Shown one piece after another: positions 1 through 11,469 of a DNA stretch of 64,000 nt. Source of the stretch: Charina bottae (taxonomy: Eukaryota; Chordata; Lepidosauria; Squamata; Charinaidae); the NCBI GenBank assembly GCA_023362775.1, contig JALMGJ010000002.1, forward strand, positions 107,811,981 through 107,875,980, written 5' to 3'. A program made the translations under genes and the position numbers. The notes below the pieces were generated by a model, which saw only the letters and a program-made list of their open reading frames with translations, was not told where the DNA came from and searched no databases. The first letter of the stretch is position 1. Every line of letters begins with the position of its first letter.

Positions 1-1630
1 TAAAAAAGAGGAAATTTTAAATCAAATTAAAATATTACAACTTCAATTAAAAATTTGGTGATGGAAGATATTGACAGAAAATTGAAATATATTAGACAGA
101 GAAATTTCAAACAAGCAAACAGCCAGGTAGATGGTTGGCATACAAATTAAGAAAAGAAAGAGAAAAACGAATAATTTCTAAAATTAGAGAAAATGATGTG
201 GATTTAATCCACAATGAGAAAATGAAAAAGGCTTTCCATGCTTACTATACAAAACTATATAAAAAACAACAAATACCATTGGAAAAAATTGAACAATATA
301 TACAGGAATGTAATTTAGAAAAATTATCCAATGAACAAAAAGATATAACAAACAATTTGATTACAACTCAAGAAATAATAGATGCAATTAAGAAGTTGAA
401 AATAGGTAAAACTCGAGGTCCTGATGGACTGTCTGCTGGCTACTATAAACATTTTAAAGAACAACTAACAGAACCACTCAAAAAACTATTCAATTCAGTA
501 TTAGAAGGAAACACAATACCACAATCATGGACTGAAGCTGAAATTACTCTAATTCCAAAGGAAAATTAAGATTCAACGAAATGTCAAAATTACAGACCAA
601 TTTCTTTATTAAATAATGATTATAAATTATTCACTATCATTTTGGCTGAAAGATTAAAGTTTTTTTTTACAAAATTTAATAAATTCGGATCAAAATGGAT
701 TTCTTCCAAATAGACAAATAAAAGAAAATCTATGCACAGTAATAAATTTGATAGAATATGCGTATATACACAATGAGAAACCTATAACGCTATTATTTTT
801 AGATGCATAAAAAGCCTTTGATAACGTAAATTGGGATTTCATAATTAAAACATTAGAACATAGAAATTTTGGAGAAAAATTTATAAAAGCAATTCAAGCT
901 ATTTACAAATAACAAAAAGCCAAGATTATAGTGAATGAAGAAGAAACACAAGAATGCAATATAGAAAAAGGCACACGTCAAGGATGCCCATTATCTCCAT
1001 TAGTATTTATACTGGTACTAGAGGGTCTACTGGAAAAAATTAGAAAAGATGATAATTTAGAAGGAATTAAAATTAAAAAAGAAACTTACAAATTAAAAGC
1101 ATTTGCTGACGATTTGGTCATAATATTACAAAATCCAATAGACTCAATAGATAATTTAAACAAAAAACTGCAAGAATATGGAGATCTAGCAGGTTTTAAA
1201 ATAAACAAAAGACCAAGATGATAAACTTAAATATGACAAAAGAAGATCGAACGAAATTAGAACAAAAAACAGGATTCCAAAATGTAAAACAAATAAAATA
1301 TCTAGGGATACAGATAACTGCTAAAAATATAGATCTATTTAAAAACAATTATAGTACAACATGGAAAGAAATTAAAAAAGTTCTAGAGAAATGGGAATCT
1401 TTACAACTATCATTACTGGGTAGAATTGCGACTGTTAAGATGAATATACTACCAAGAATTCTGTATGTGTTCCAGACGATTCCAATAGTAATAACGGACC
1501 AAACCTTTCTAAAATGGCAAAGAGACATACTGTAACTAAATTTATATGGCAAGGGAAAAAACCCAGAATAAAATTTAAATATTTACAAGATATAAAAGAA
1601 AGAGGAGGATTGGGATTGCCAAATCTAAAA
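1..1630 (+). pseudogene. L1 LINE ORF2 remnant, broken reverse transcriptase
   Basis: The three + strand frames together read as the middle of an L1 ORF2 (reverse transcriptase). In order they show the GPDGLSAGYY block near 415-445, a LIPKE block near 550, the GTRQGCPLSP block near 970-1000, the FADDL catalytic block near 1101-1115 and the KYLGIQI and LPRILYVFQTIP blocks at 1298-1480. The frame is broken several times: a stop after LIPKEN at 569, a frameshift near 660, TAA codons at 808 and 910, and a shift at 1218. It runs off the left window edge. Similarity stops abruptly near 1630, well before the L1 C-terminus and 3' UTR, so the 3' part was deleted. Residues at the YADD-type site are kept, but the copy is dead. 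Confidence 0.85.
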
Positions 1631-3066
1631 CTCATATCCACCATATGGTAAATTGTGTCCTTTCCCAACCTTTGACACATATCTTTTCCTCTATTCCCAA
1701 TTGTGAAATTTATGACAAAAACTGGCCTTGCAGTTTGACAGGGGAGAGGGAGATTTTCTTCATCATTCAATTCTTTGCCTTGGATGGGGAATTTCAAATT
1801 AATTTGTTGCTAGGTCTCTAGGATGAAGTTTCTGGGCCCATGGTATACCCACATTACATTCAAATAGAATGAATGCCATCCAGTGAAAGTTATGTCCAAG
1901 TCCTACTGAAATAAGTGGAACTCAAAATATGTAATCAAGTGCTCAAGTCTCATATTTTTTTGTGAAATGATTTAAAGTATTATTTTATGAAAAAAATTAA
2001 AAATATAACATTAATGAGTGGAATGAAGGGAGCATCAGGCAGCAAATACATTATAAATATGCTTAGATCTGGACATCTGAAGAATCAGCAGTGTCAGATC
2101 TAATATTACACTGAGGACATGGTATTACATTTACTTTAGATGAGCCACCAGAAATATTACATTTTCTTAATACATACTCCAGCTCATTGAATAGCCAGTG
2201 ATAATTTGTATTACAAACACTTGTAAGAATTACTCAAATAGAAACTCAACATTTAAAGAAACCAATCAATGACTATGCATTAATGACTACAGTCAGAGTG
2301 CTCATTCAGAGAGCTTAGATGAAACAGTATCAAAGAGGAATAATACATAATAAGATTTCACTGCTTTGAATCAAACAGGAGTAGAATTTCATATAATCAT
2401 GACCAAAGCAAATTGAAAGCCTGAGAAGAATTAAGAAAATGAGCCTGCCCTCTCATTTGCTCCCCCCACCCAGTCCCTGAAATGAAGATGCCAAGCATAG
2501 AATTAACAGTTGAAAAAAGAATGAGAAAATAGGACTAGAGCTATAATGAGGGAACTGTGATGGAAAGGAGTGCATTGAGCATTGAACAAAGACTGACTAC
2601 AGACTCTTATCAAACTATGTCCACTTGGTCTCCAAAGGTGTCACGAAAAGGAAGACGTTCACAGACATTGAAGTACCTGTTTAACCAACCTTCCTCCTTC
2701 CATGTGCATGCCACCCTTGACATATCTGCAAAATTGATGCAATAGTTCCCCCAGATCAGGGTCCTCTTACCAGAGAATTAACATATGAAAAGATGCAGCC
2801 CTAGGGGAAGGAGAGAGACATGAATACAGAAGTAATCTGCTGGTTCTGCAAATAGTTGATGGCATTATTTTTTCTTGCTGAGTTCCTAAATAGTTAGATT
2901 GCCCCCAACCTTATTGGCCTTAAAGCCCTATTGGCTTTGCCATCTTGGCTGAGGATCTGACATTGCTGGCAAAATGGCTATAATGTTAGTGAGACAGATA
3001 GTGCTCTCCCTCCAGATTGTTTTTATGTTTTTTTAATAGTTGTTAATTTTTAATCTGTTTTTTTTA
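1631..3066. other. No gene recognised
   Basis: AT-rich sequence with frequent stops in all frames. I see no repeat family, RNA gene or coding signal that I can name. Confidence 0.5.
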
Positions 3067-3316
3067 ATGGTTGTTGTGGGTTTTCTGGGCTGTGTGGCCG
3101 TGTTCTGGCAGATTTGGTTCCTAACGTTTCACCAGTAGCTGTGGCTAACATCTTCAGAGGACAGGAGCACAGCTAGAAGATTCTCTCTGTGCCCAAGCAC
3201 AGAGCATAGCTACTGCCAAAACGTCAGGAACCAAATCTGCCAGAACACGGCCACACAGCCCAGAAAACCCACAACAACCATCGGAATTCGGCTGTGAAAG
3301 CCTTCAACTATACATT
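3067..3316. mobile_element. Inverted-repeat DNA transposon remnant (MITE-like)
   Basis: The left arm 3067-3128 and the right arm 3221-3281 are nearly perfect reverse complements (about 60 bp) around a roughly 90-bp centre. On the right the homology I know for this family continues through GTGAAAGCCTTC near 3296-3305, so the left terminus appears truncated. There is no ORF. I recognise the sequence as a common reptile and bird non-autonomous repeat but do not assign a superfamily. Confidence 0.65.
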
Positions 3317-3374
3317 GTTGTTTGTTTGTTTGTTTTGGTTATGGTTTTGGTTATTTTTGTATTTTGTACTGTTT

Positions 3375-5078
3375 TTTAGTAAATTTTATTAGATTTCAAG
3401 AAAAGAATAAAAACTACAAGGAAGAAAAAAACTACAAGGAAGAAAAAAACTAAAAAAGTGCAGAAACACAAGAGAATTTTTTTAATTTACAAAAGATGTG
3501 GCTTCCGACTTTTAACAGCAAGGATATACAAAATTTCCATAATCAATATCTTACTCTATATTAAACCAAAACACCACATTATTTCTATAAGTCATTCCAC
3601 TTTAACACATAATAAAAATCACTAAGTACAGGTACTCCTCCCCCTTGTATTACAATTAAGAAAAAAAAAGTTCATATAATCCTCCTAAACATCTTTCTCC
3701 CCTCCAAAAGATAAAAATATTTAATTATTCCCTTCCTACCACTATTCTATACATTTCTGTCTACTATAATAAGAATCAAATTAAAAAGCATGTAAGTTGT
3801 CTGCTATTATACTTAATAGTACAACAATTTTAATAATCCAAAATCTTAATAAACCCAAAAAAACAAAGACAATTCAAAACAGTAATTCCATATCTTTAAA
3901 AGGGAATAACATCAATCAAATCCTTAAAGCAGACCAAATAAACATTCTTTAACCCTAATACAACAGTTTTAATAATTTTAATCTTAATAAACCCAAGAAA
4001 AACACAGCCAATTCAAAACAGTAAATCCAAATCTTTACAGGCAAATAGCACCAATCAAATCCTTAAAGCAAAGCAGATGAACACTCTTCAAACTTTATCC
4101 CACTTCAAAATAAACCAGAGCAGTTACATATCCCCACAATGTGCACAGAGCTTTCCTCTTGAAAGAATCAAACAGCCCAACTGCCCCCCTCAAAGATTCC
4201 AGGTTCTTTTCATGGCATTCCACCAGGAGATCGATTTTACTTATGGCTTGCAGATCACTCTCTCCCTTAGATTTCTCCAACTCCACTATCCAATCTTCAT
4301 CCAGAAACTCAATAAAAATCCCAATCTCAGTCTTAAGAAAAAACCTTGCTATCACTCTTAAATTCCTCAATTTCATCCACCACATCCCCAACCTGATGGC
4401 ACATATTTTATTTTCTCATATTTTCCACAATGTCCAGGATATCTTGCATAAAAGTTTAATAAAAGTCAGAAGAAATCTGTTTAAAATCCTGGTAAAGGTC
4501 AGAAAGGATCTGTTTGAAATCCTCCATGTCTTACGCAGTAGATTATGGCAACCCCTAGGAGTTTATCAGCGAAAGTTGAAGATATGGAAGAGTTCCGGAG
4601 TGTGTTTACATAAAGTGAGAGTGAAATAGCAGACTGTTCTCAAGGGAAAGTGAAAACAGAAAGCTGAAGGTTCAAATCAGCCAATTCAATGTGTAGGAAA
4701 ACAGTAATATCTTCAAATTTAATACAGAAATAATAAAAACAAGAAGACAATTGTTTACTCTCAACCTTTGGAATTTCCTTTGGAAGGAAAATGAAATCCA
4801 AAACTTAAAATAATTTTTTTAAGAAAAAGTAATCCCAAAAATAACATTAAGCACCAAGAGAACCAGCTTCTCCTCCCTGTAGAAAGCCTCTCTTGGGGTA
4901 CATACACTTTTAAAACAAAATACAAATTGGTGATTTAGGAATGGGGTGGCCAGTCTTAGGGTTCCTTTAAGGCTACAGCGCAACTTGGAAATGGTTAAAA
5001 AAAAGTTACCACGTTTTCAGCTCCACCTGCTGAACCAGTGGGCACAGCCGTTCAGTCTGCCATTCCCACCGGAAGCCC
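3375..5078 (-). mobile_element. ORF2-less L1-derived retroelement (HAL1-like) with 16-bp TSD
   Basis: A 1.7-kb insert is bounded by the perfect 16-bp direct repeat GTATTTTGTACTGTTT at 3359-3374 and 5079-5094. Read on the minus strand it begins with a CGGGCTTCCGG-type leader, like the 5' end of the full L1 at 28.65 kb. It ends with AATAAAATTTACTAAAA, like the L1 3' end at 22.3 kb. In between is a decayed, helix-rich reading frame at about 4539-4095: a MEDFKQILSDLYQDFKQ start, one internal TAA, then a frame continuing to 4095. No endonuclease or reverse transcriptase motif is present. The architecture resembles half-L1 (HAL1) elements, which keep ORF1 and lose ORF2. That the frame is a diverged ORF1 is inference. 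Confidence 0.65.
3821..4098. repeat. Tandem duplication of about 139 bp
   Basis: The block beginning ACAACAATTTTAATAAT at 3821 is repeated, diverged, from 3960. Shared landmarks are CTTAATAAACCCAA, AATTCAAAACAGTAA and ATCAAATCCTTAAAGCA. It lies in the 3' non-coding half of the ORF2-less L1 derivative. Confidence 0.6.
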
Positions 5079-5135
5079 GTATTTTGTACTGTTTCTTGTG
5101 TTTTTAACTCTTGTGCATGTGAGAAGGGGGGCTAT

Positions 5136-5185
5136 ATGAATGAATGAATGAATGAATGAATGAATGAATGAATGAATGAATGAAT
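5136..5185 (+). repeat. (TGAA)n microsatellite
   Basis: About 12 perfect tetranucleotide units just outside the right TSD of the 1.7-kb retroelement. Confidence 0.95.
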
Positions 5186-5616
5186 CTTGCAAGACTCCCA
5201 GAATAATTTCTAAGGGCTTAGACAGAAGTTTCCCAAGATAATATTTGACCAAAATGGGAGACATTTTCAGTATATTTGTTGGAAAATATGTAACAGGTGA
5301 AACAGCACAGTATAACAGATTTACTGAAAATAGTATTGCAACTGTTTCAATTTCCATGGATATTTTAGCGAAAATATTAATTCCTGCCATGTTGTATTCT
5401 CAGTTATTCCAGATATCACATCATATTCTATTTTAGTGAGATTATGATTTGAAACTGGGTGCAGTTTCTAACTGTATACCTTCACTGAGCCATGTCTATT
5501 GCTGCCATCCACCTCTGTCAAAAACACAGTACATAGTGATGTCATGCATGGATATCTGCAGTAAATGGAGGTTTCAACAAAGTAACAAAGAATGCATTGT
5601 GACATCACAACATAAA

Positions 5617-5752
<136 letters not shown>

Positions 5753-5900
5753 TCATATTTGTGTGTGACATCATGATGCAAGAACAAAAAGGGCCAGAAT
5801 GTGTGTGGTGCTGTTTTGACACACATGTCAGCCCATCCCCAATTAATACTCATGATTCAATGGTACGACCAGGGAACATTTGTTGTATCTGGCTCCATTA

Positions 5901-6232
5901 AAGTAAAGGTTCCCCCCACACATTTGTGCAGTCGTGTCCGACTCTAGGGGCCGGTGCTCATCTCCGTTTGTTAGCCAAAGAGCCAGCGTTGTCCGAAGAC
6001 GTTTCCGTGGTCATGTGGCTGCATGACGCGCACGGAACGCTGTTACCTACCCACCGAAGTGGTACCTATTCATCTACTTGCATTTGCATGCTTTTGAATT
6101 GCTAGGTTGGCAAGAGCTGGAGCGAGTGCGGGAGCTCACTCCGCACACAGGGCTAGGGATTCAAACCTCCGAACTTGCGATCTTCCGATTGACAAGCCTG
6201 GCGTCTTACCCGCTGAGCCCCCACACCCCCAC
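5901..6232 (-). mobile_element. tRNA-derived SINE with BovB-like tail, 14-bp TSD
   Basis: Flanked by the perfect 14-bp repeat ATCTGGCTCCATTA (5887-5900 and 6233-6246). On the minus strand the head carries an A-box-like GGCTCAGCGGGTAAG and a B-box-like GGTTTGAATCC, the split promoter of a tRNA-derived SINE. At the tail end 5930-5945 reads AGTCGTGTCCGACTCT, identical to 16 bases at the 3' end of the BovB remnant at 19930-19945. Related copies lie near 50.5 and 59.2 kb. It fits SINEs of the Sauria type, which share a tail with BovB. Confidence 0.85.
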
Positions 6233-6690
6233 ATCTGGCTCCATTACTGATGAATAAATGCATTGTTGTATGAAAGAAAGATTGTATAATTTAGTGCAGT
6301 GCATGCAGGTTGAAGAAACTATCCACAATTTTGCTACCTTATTTGTTGACTGCTTTAACAGATGATTTTCCCCCCTTTCAGTGCATCTCTGATACTGGAA
6401 GTTAAACAGTTTTGAAAACTTGAAACAGTTTTGAAAACTAAAACAATGGACAAGAATCTAATGCAAAGAAAGGGCACTTTATTGTCTCATTCTACTTTAT
6501 AACTTCATATTCTGTTTCTAGTGCTTCTGAAGCTCCATAACTTCTATTCTTCAAAAGCAGTTTAAAGATCTGAACAGCAAAATCCACTGTCCCATCCTAA
6601 GCAGTTGCACTACATTCCAATCAAAATGGAAACTGTTTAGAATCCCAACCTTACTTTGTGCATTTCCGTGATGTTACATAACCACAAACA

Positions 6691-6770
6691 ATTGATTGTA
6701 AACCGCCCAGAGTCTGCCATGGCAGAGATGGGCGGGGATAAATCTAAATAATAAATAAAATAAATAAATA
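6691..6770 (+). mobile_element. Extremely 5'-truncated L2/CR1-type LINE end
   Basis: Only about 80 bp of a LINE 3' end (GTAAACCGCCCAGAGTC ... GGGCGGGGATAAATC then AAAT repeats) sits between direct repeats AACCACAAACA at 6680-6690 and 6771-6781. The same tail type closes the longer L2-like copies near 40.2 and 60.2 kb. Confidence 0.75.
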
Positions 6771-6781
6771 AACCACAAACA

Positions 6782-9700
6782 AACAAAAACAAAACAAAAC
6801 ATACAGCATAATCTACAAAGAGGAGTAAAAAAGGCATCAAATTACATTTACCCTTGAAAACATGAAACCCAAGAATCAAATCAAATAGTGTGGACAGGCA
6901 GGAGTTTCTACAAAGGGAGAAATGGACCACCTCAATCTCTACAGAGCCATAAAAATAACAGTAACAACAACAACAATAACAACTGGTTCTACAGAGTTGA
7001 AGCTTCCGATATATAGAAGCTGAGCTAAAAATAAATTGGCTTATCTACTGAACCCCCTCCAATACCTTAAGATGATAGCGATCCAGATATGCTTTATAAA
7101 CTGGTTGAGGGACTTCATGTGGGAGTATTCTTCATTTAAGAAATAATTAATTCATCCCCACTATGCTGGGAGACTAGCAAGGGTGCCTTTAAAAATACAT
7201 ATGCATATCTCAATTTATACACAGGGAAAAATTCTGACACATTCAGGAATGCCATGACTCAATCTAAAGCCCCATAAATGTTAGTCTCATTGTGATCTAG
7301 GGTTTCATCCACTAAAGTAGCCATCTAGCTGTTTCAAACTGAAATATATTCTGTATCCACAGATTAATATACTCTTAAACCTATTTGAATATAATGAAAA
7401 ACAATAAAACAAATTAAGTAGTCAAGGAAAGCAAAGTTAGAAAACTGAAGAGAAAACTAATGTCTTTGGGAAACAATAAAATGGCTAATCATGAGACATT
7501 TTCTGTTAATGACTACGCCATTTCAGGTTCGGTATATTTGATTATTCAGAACAGCCTCACTACCTTGGTTATATAAAAAAACAATTGCCATCTTTATTTT
7601 ATAAGTTTAATTTAGTCCACAGACTTAGAAAGGCTGCTCTAATGGTAGGAATTTTGACTAGTAAAGTATAAGGAGACGCCGAAACTTCTTATTTTATTTT
7701 TTTAGCATTTCACATATTCTCCACTGTCTTGTCTCTGACTGAAGTGAAGAAAGCAGCATATGAAACTTTTTTCACTGTTCTTCTGTGGCTAAAGGCTGTT
7801 CTCTTAAGACCCCAATCATCTCATGTTCTATTTTTCCCCTCTTTTACTGGGTTCTATTTTTTTTCTCTTTTCTCTTTTTCATGATTAGTTACTATTTCCT
7901 TTTTTTTAAAAAAATAAATAGTCTTACCCACTAATGGGAGCTCTTTGTCAAGAAGTTCTGTGACTATGTCCACAGGTGAGCATTTTTGTTAGGATCCAGA
8001 CTGTTGAGGGAAGTCCAAAATATATCACCAAACTTGCAGACTGAAATCTTGAGCTATCCCTATTTCTACCACCTGAAATAAATGTTGCCCCTGCATCAAA
8101 CTTAAAAAAGTAGAAGGAATAATTTGGTCAGTGGTAAAGGGTGCTAGTTGAATATTGTTATATACAATCTTCATTTTACTAGTACTCTTCTGCTGGTATC
8201 TGCTTCAGGTACCCTTCCCTATTTTTCTTCTCCTCCCTTTATCATAGCATCCCAAGCTTACAGACCCTTACAAGCATAAGTTATGGGTTAAAAGAGCAAC
8301 CTTAACGTGTATCCAGATACTGTGAATAAGATCCAAGCCAGCCAAGGACCTGTTATGTTAAGCATTTGGACAGGGAAAGAAAATGTTGTGTACAGTTATC
8401 ATTTAACAAATAATTAAAAAATCCCAGGGTCAGAATTTACCTTCTTATTTTTCTTTAGAAATTGGAGACTAATACTGTTTTTGTAGCTTATTTATTTATT
8501 TATTTGCATTTAAAAAATAAATTTAAAATGAGAAGTGGGCGTGCCACAAAGCAAAGCACCAGTCTTGAGCATCATTTTATTTCCAGTAATGCATACAAAT
8601 TACTCATCCAGAAGCACTCAGCATAAAAAATTTGAAGGGTCTTATGTTACTGTACTTTGTCCTAACAAAAGGGACAGCAGGTGATCTAACTGCTCCCAAT
8701 CTCATGGTATCAACACTTCTCTTTGTCATAATTATCCAGCTGGAAGAGAATGATCTCTGAGACCAAGGCAGCATTAAATTTACCTTAGGTTTATGGGGGT
8801 TTGGAATGTTTATCAGGGTCAATTTAATATGACCTCCTGAAGCAGTTCAGGGAAGAAAGGAAAGAGAAATCTGAGACTGTAGTGAAAACCAATGAATACC
8901 CCATAGGCTCTACTGGGTGGAAGAGTAACTGTGGTTCATAACATCAGTGTGATTTGCATCTGTAGTATGAATAATTTCAGGCTGACAAAAGTTGTACAGT
9001 ACTTGAGAAGATTTATGACTTCCTCTGCTTTACTACCTATTATACTGGTATATTGGCTGAAGGAAGAGACCCAGTCTCTGGGGTGTATTTCTTTGGGCAC
9101 CTTGATCCAGTGGGGTTCTCTGGAGTGGCTAAACAGTAAAATCTGATCATGTTAGGACTCTGCTCTGACTACCAGATAGTTGGGGGACTATCTTTCCCTC
9201 AACTATATCATAGGTCATTCCGGGACAGATTGAGATGTGTGTTATAGCAGTCATACTGGTCAAGGCACCACCAAGTCCATGAACTTGCATACCAAATGAC
9301 TTAGAAATATGGTTAAGGAAATTGGAGCTATTATTTGCAGCCCCATTTTCTATTTCTTCTTACTACTACGGCCACAAAGGGTTTTCCCAAATTACTTTTC
9401 AGTTTGTAAGTTTGTTTCCTTCTTTGATTCCCTGCTGATTTACTAGGTTTAATTTAGATTATTAGACACAATTTGTACACTTTACCAGTGTAATGTATCC
9501 TACCAGGCTAATCATAAGATACCTGTAGTCTACACAAACTTTGTTTGTCTATTCATAGCACACATTTAATAAAGCCAGTTCATCTGGAAATGAAGTTAAA
9601 TTAAATAATCAAAACTGAATGTGATTTATAATCAGTGAAAAATAGAACTTGAAATTAGCGAAAGAACCTACTCTGTTTAAATAAAAACAAAAATAAACAT

Positions 9701-10218
9701 TGCGGAAAAATGCAGAGCATAGCTTCTAGAATTCTTTCTAATTCCTTCACCAGCAACAGCCATAAGAAGCAATTGTATTTTATTCTACGCAACAAAAAAA
9801 GGGTTGTGTCTTTTTGTGTTCATATCTACATGTGCATTGGGAAACATGGGTGAGTTGCATATGTGTTGCTTGATGTCATATGACCAGGAGGGAGGCTTAT
9901 GATGAAATACAGTAATCACTGACAGGTAAAGTTGCTGTTCAACTGTATCTTCTATAGGGGAAAAGGAAAATTTGGTAGATTATTTTTCCTTGTACCCCCA
10001 AGCTTGATGTAGCTCCCCAGCCTTCTTAATTTTTGGCCAGATTCTCCCCTTATACCAGATTTGGTCCTGCTCAGCACAGTTTCAGAATTATCATGCTGAT
10101 GGACAGACAGAGGGAGCACCAACCTCCTTACACAATTTCTTTCCAGTGTTCTGTTGGGTTGGAAAGAATAAAAAGTCAGTTGATACTTTGTGGTTTGTTT
10201 TTAGCTTCTGACCTCATC
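6782..10218. other. No gene recognised
   Basis: AT-rich unique-looking DNA. The only frames are short and unsupported, such as 8604-8822 (-) and 8931-9146 (+). A short TTTA run lies at about 8487-8503. Confidence 0.5.
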
Positions 10219-10227
10219 CACATAATT

Positions 10228-10426
10228 TACTTATTTATTTAATTAATTAATTTTTATCCCGCCTCATTTATTTTTATAAATAACTCAAGGCGGGGAACAT
10301 ACCTAATACTCCCTCCTCCTCCTGTTTTCCCCACAACAACAACCCTGTGAGGTGAGTTGGGCTGAGAGAGAGTGACTGGCCCAAGGTCACCTAGCCGGCT
10401 TTCATGCCTAAGGCAGGACTAGAACT
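10228..10426 (-). mobile_element. MIR/CORE-type SINE, 9-bp TSD
   Basis: The minus strand contains AGGTGACCTTGGGCCAGTCACT, which resembles the conserved CORE domain of MIR-type SINEs. A LINE-like tail follows (CCGCCTTGAGTTATTTATAAA, then GGCGGGATAAAAA and A/T repeats). Flanks repeat CACATAATT at 10219-10227 and 10427-10435. A second copy is at 32.3 kb on the other strand. Confidence 0.75.
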
Positions 10427-10523
10427 CACATAATTGGATACATAGATACTTTTCTAAAAATCTGGATCCATTTTTTTAAAAAAAATTAAAAATGAAATTT
10501 CCCAACACAGGGAGGACTTAAAA

Positions 10524-11063
10524 CAGGGCCAGATTAAGGCCAAGTGATGCCCTAAGCACAGCGCAACAATGGTGCCCCTCGGCCCTTCCATAACTGACAA
10601 GAAGTTAAGACTCAATAAGTGCTGAAGGTGAAATAAGAGATTAAAAATTCAGTTTTCCTCCAGGCCACCCTCCAGGCTGGACCCCACAACTATATTAAAT
10701 ATACACTTTAAAAAAAGCATTTATTCAACACTAAATAGCAGTAAGCAATATAAGCATATTATTTACTTATAACTAGGGCAATAGGAAAAAAAATTCCAAA
10801 TTTTCAACACTTTCTAATGCATTTTTAAATTTATTTATTTTTCCAACTTATATCACCGCCCATCTCCCCCCACAAAGGGGACTCTGGGCGGTTAAATAAA
10901 GCTGTTATAAGGGAAAACATGGAAATACAATGATGTAGTGAAAATTAAAGTTCAGTGTGACAATGAGATAAGGGCATGATAGTTTGGCGGGGGGGGGGAC
11001 TCTGTGGTGCCCCCCTTCCCTTGGTGCCCTAAGCACCTGCTTATTTTGCTTGATCTAGGGCTG
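10524..11063. mobile_element. hAT-like non-autonomous transposon
   Basis: Imperfect 15-bp terminal inverted repeats (CAGGGCCAGATTAAG at the left, CTTGATCTAGGGCTG at the right) are flanked by ACTTAAAA (10516-10523) and GCTTAAAA (11064-11071), an 8-bp duplication with one change. CAGGG termini and 8-bp duplications are typical of hAT elements. There is no transposase ORF. The sub-terminal CCCTAAGCAC also recurs near both ends. Confidence 0.6.
10826..10960 (-). mobile_element. L2/CR1-type LINE 3' tail inside the hAT-like element
   Basis: TTTATTTATTTTT followed by ACCGCCCATCT and GACTCTGGGCGGTTAA is the reverse complement of the LINE tail seen at 60.2 kb. Its position inside the hAT-like element suggests nesting or capture. 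Confidence 0.6.
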
Positions 11064-11390
11064 GCTTAAAAAGAGAGTTTGGGATGTTCTTCATAGACTA
11101 GGAACATTGAGTCTGTCTGAGGAGCGATTGTACCCGAACCTGTCACCCTCTGCCTTTTTCTCTGTAGCATTCCAACTAGGTTGAAGCAAAGAATTTCTCA
11201 CAGATGAAGAAGCAATAAAAATAATAGAGGTACCTGAAGTTGAAAGACCAAGGGAGTGATTTCAGGAGCAGCAAACTGAAAGCCACGATAACTAGAGAAA
11301 GGCTTGGCACAGAAACAGCTTAGAAGACTTCCACCTAAATCCTCACAGAGGCTAGAAAAGGAAACACACTTATTCCAAATTGTATAGCAT

Positions 11391-11465
11391 TTATTGCTAT
11401 TGCTATTGCTATTGCTATTGCTATTGCTATTGCTATTGCTATTGCTATTGCTATTGCTATTGTTA
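11391..11465 (+). repeat. (TTGCTA)n microsatellite
   Basis: Twelve or so hexanucleotide units. They encode an artificial poly-leucine run in one frame. Confidence 0.95.
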
Positions 11466-11469
11466 TTAT

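Noticed and set aside
5901..6232. tRNA gene on the minus strand
   Set aside because: The A and B boxes belong to a SINE with a long non-tRNA body and a TSD. There is no cloverleaf end.
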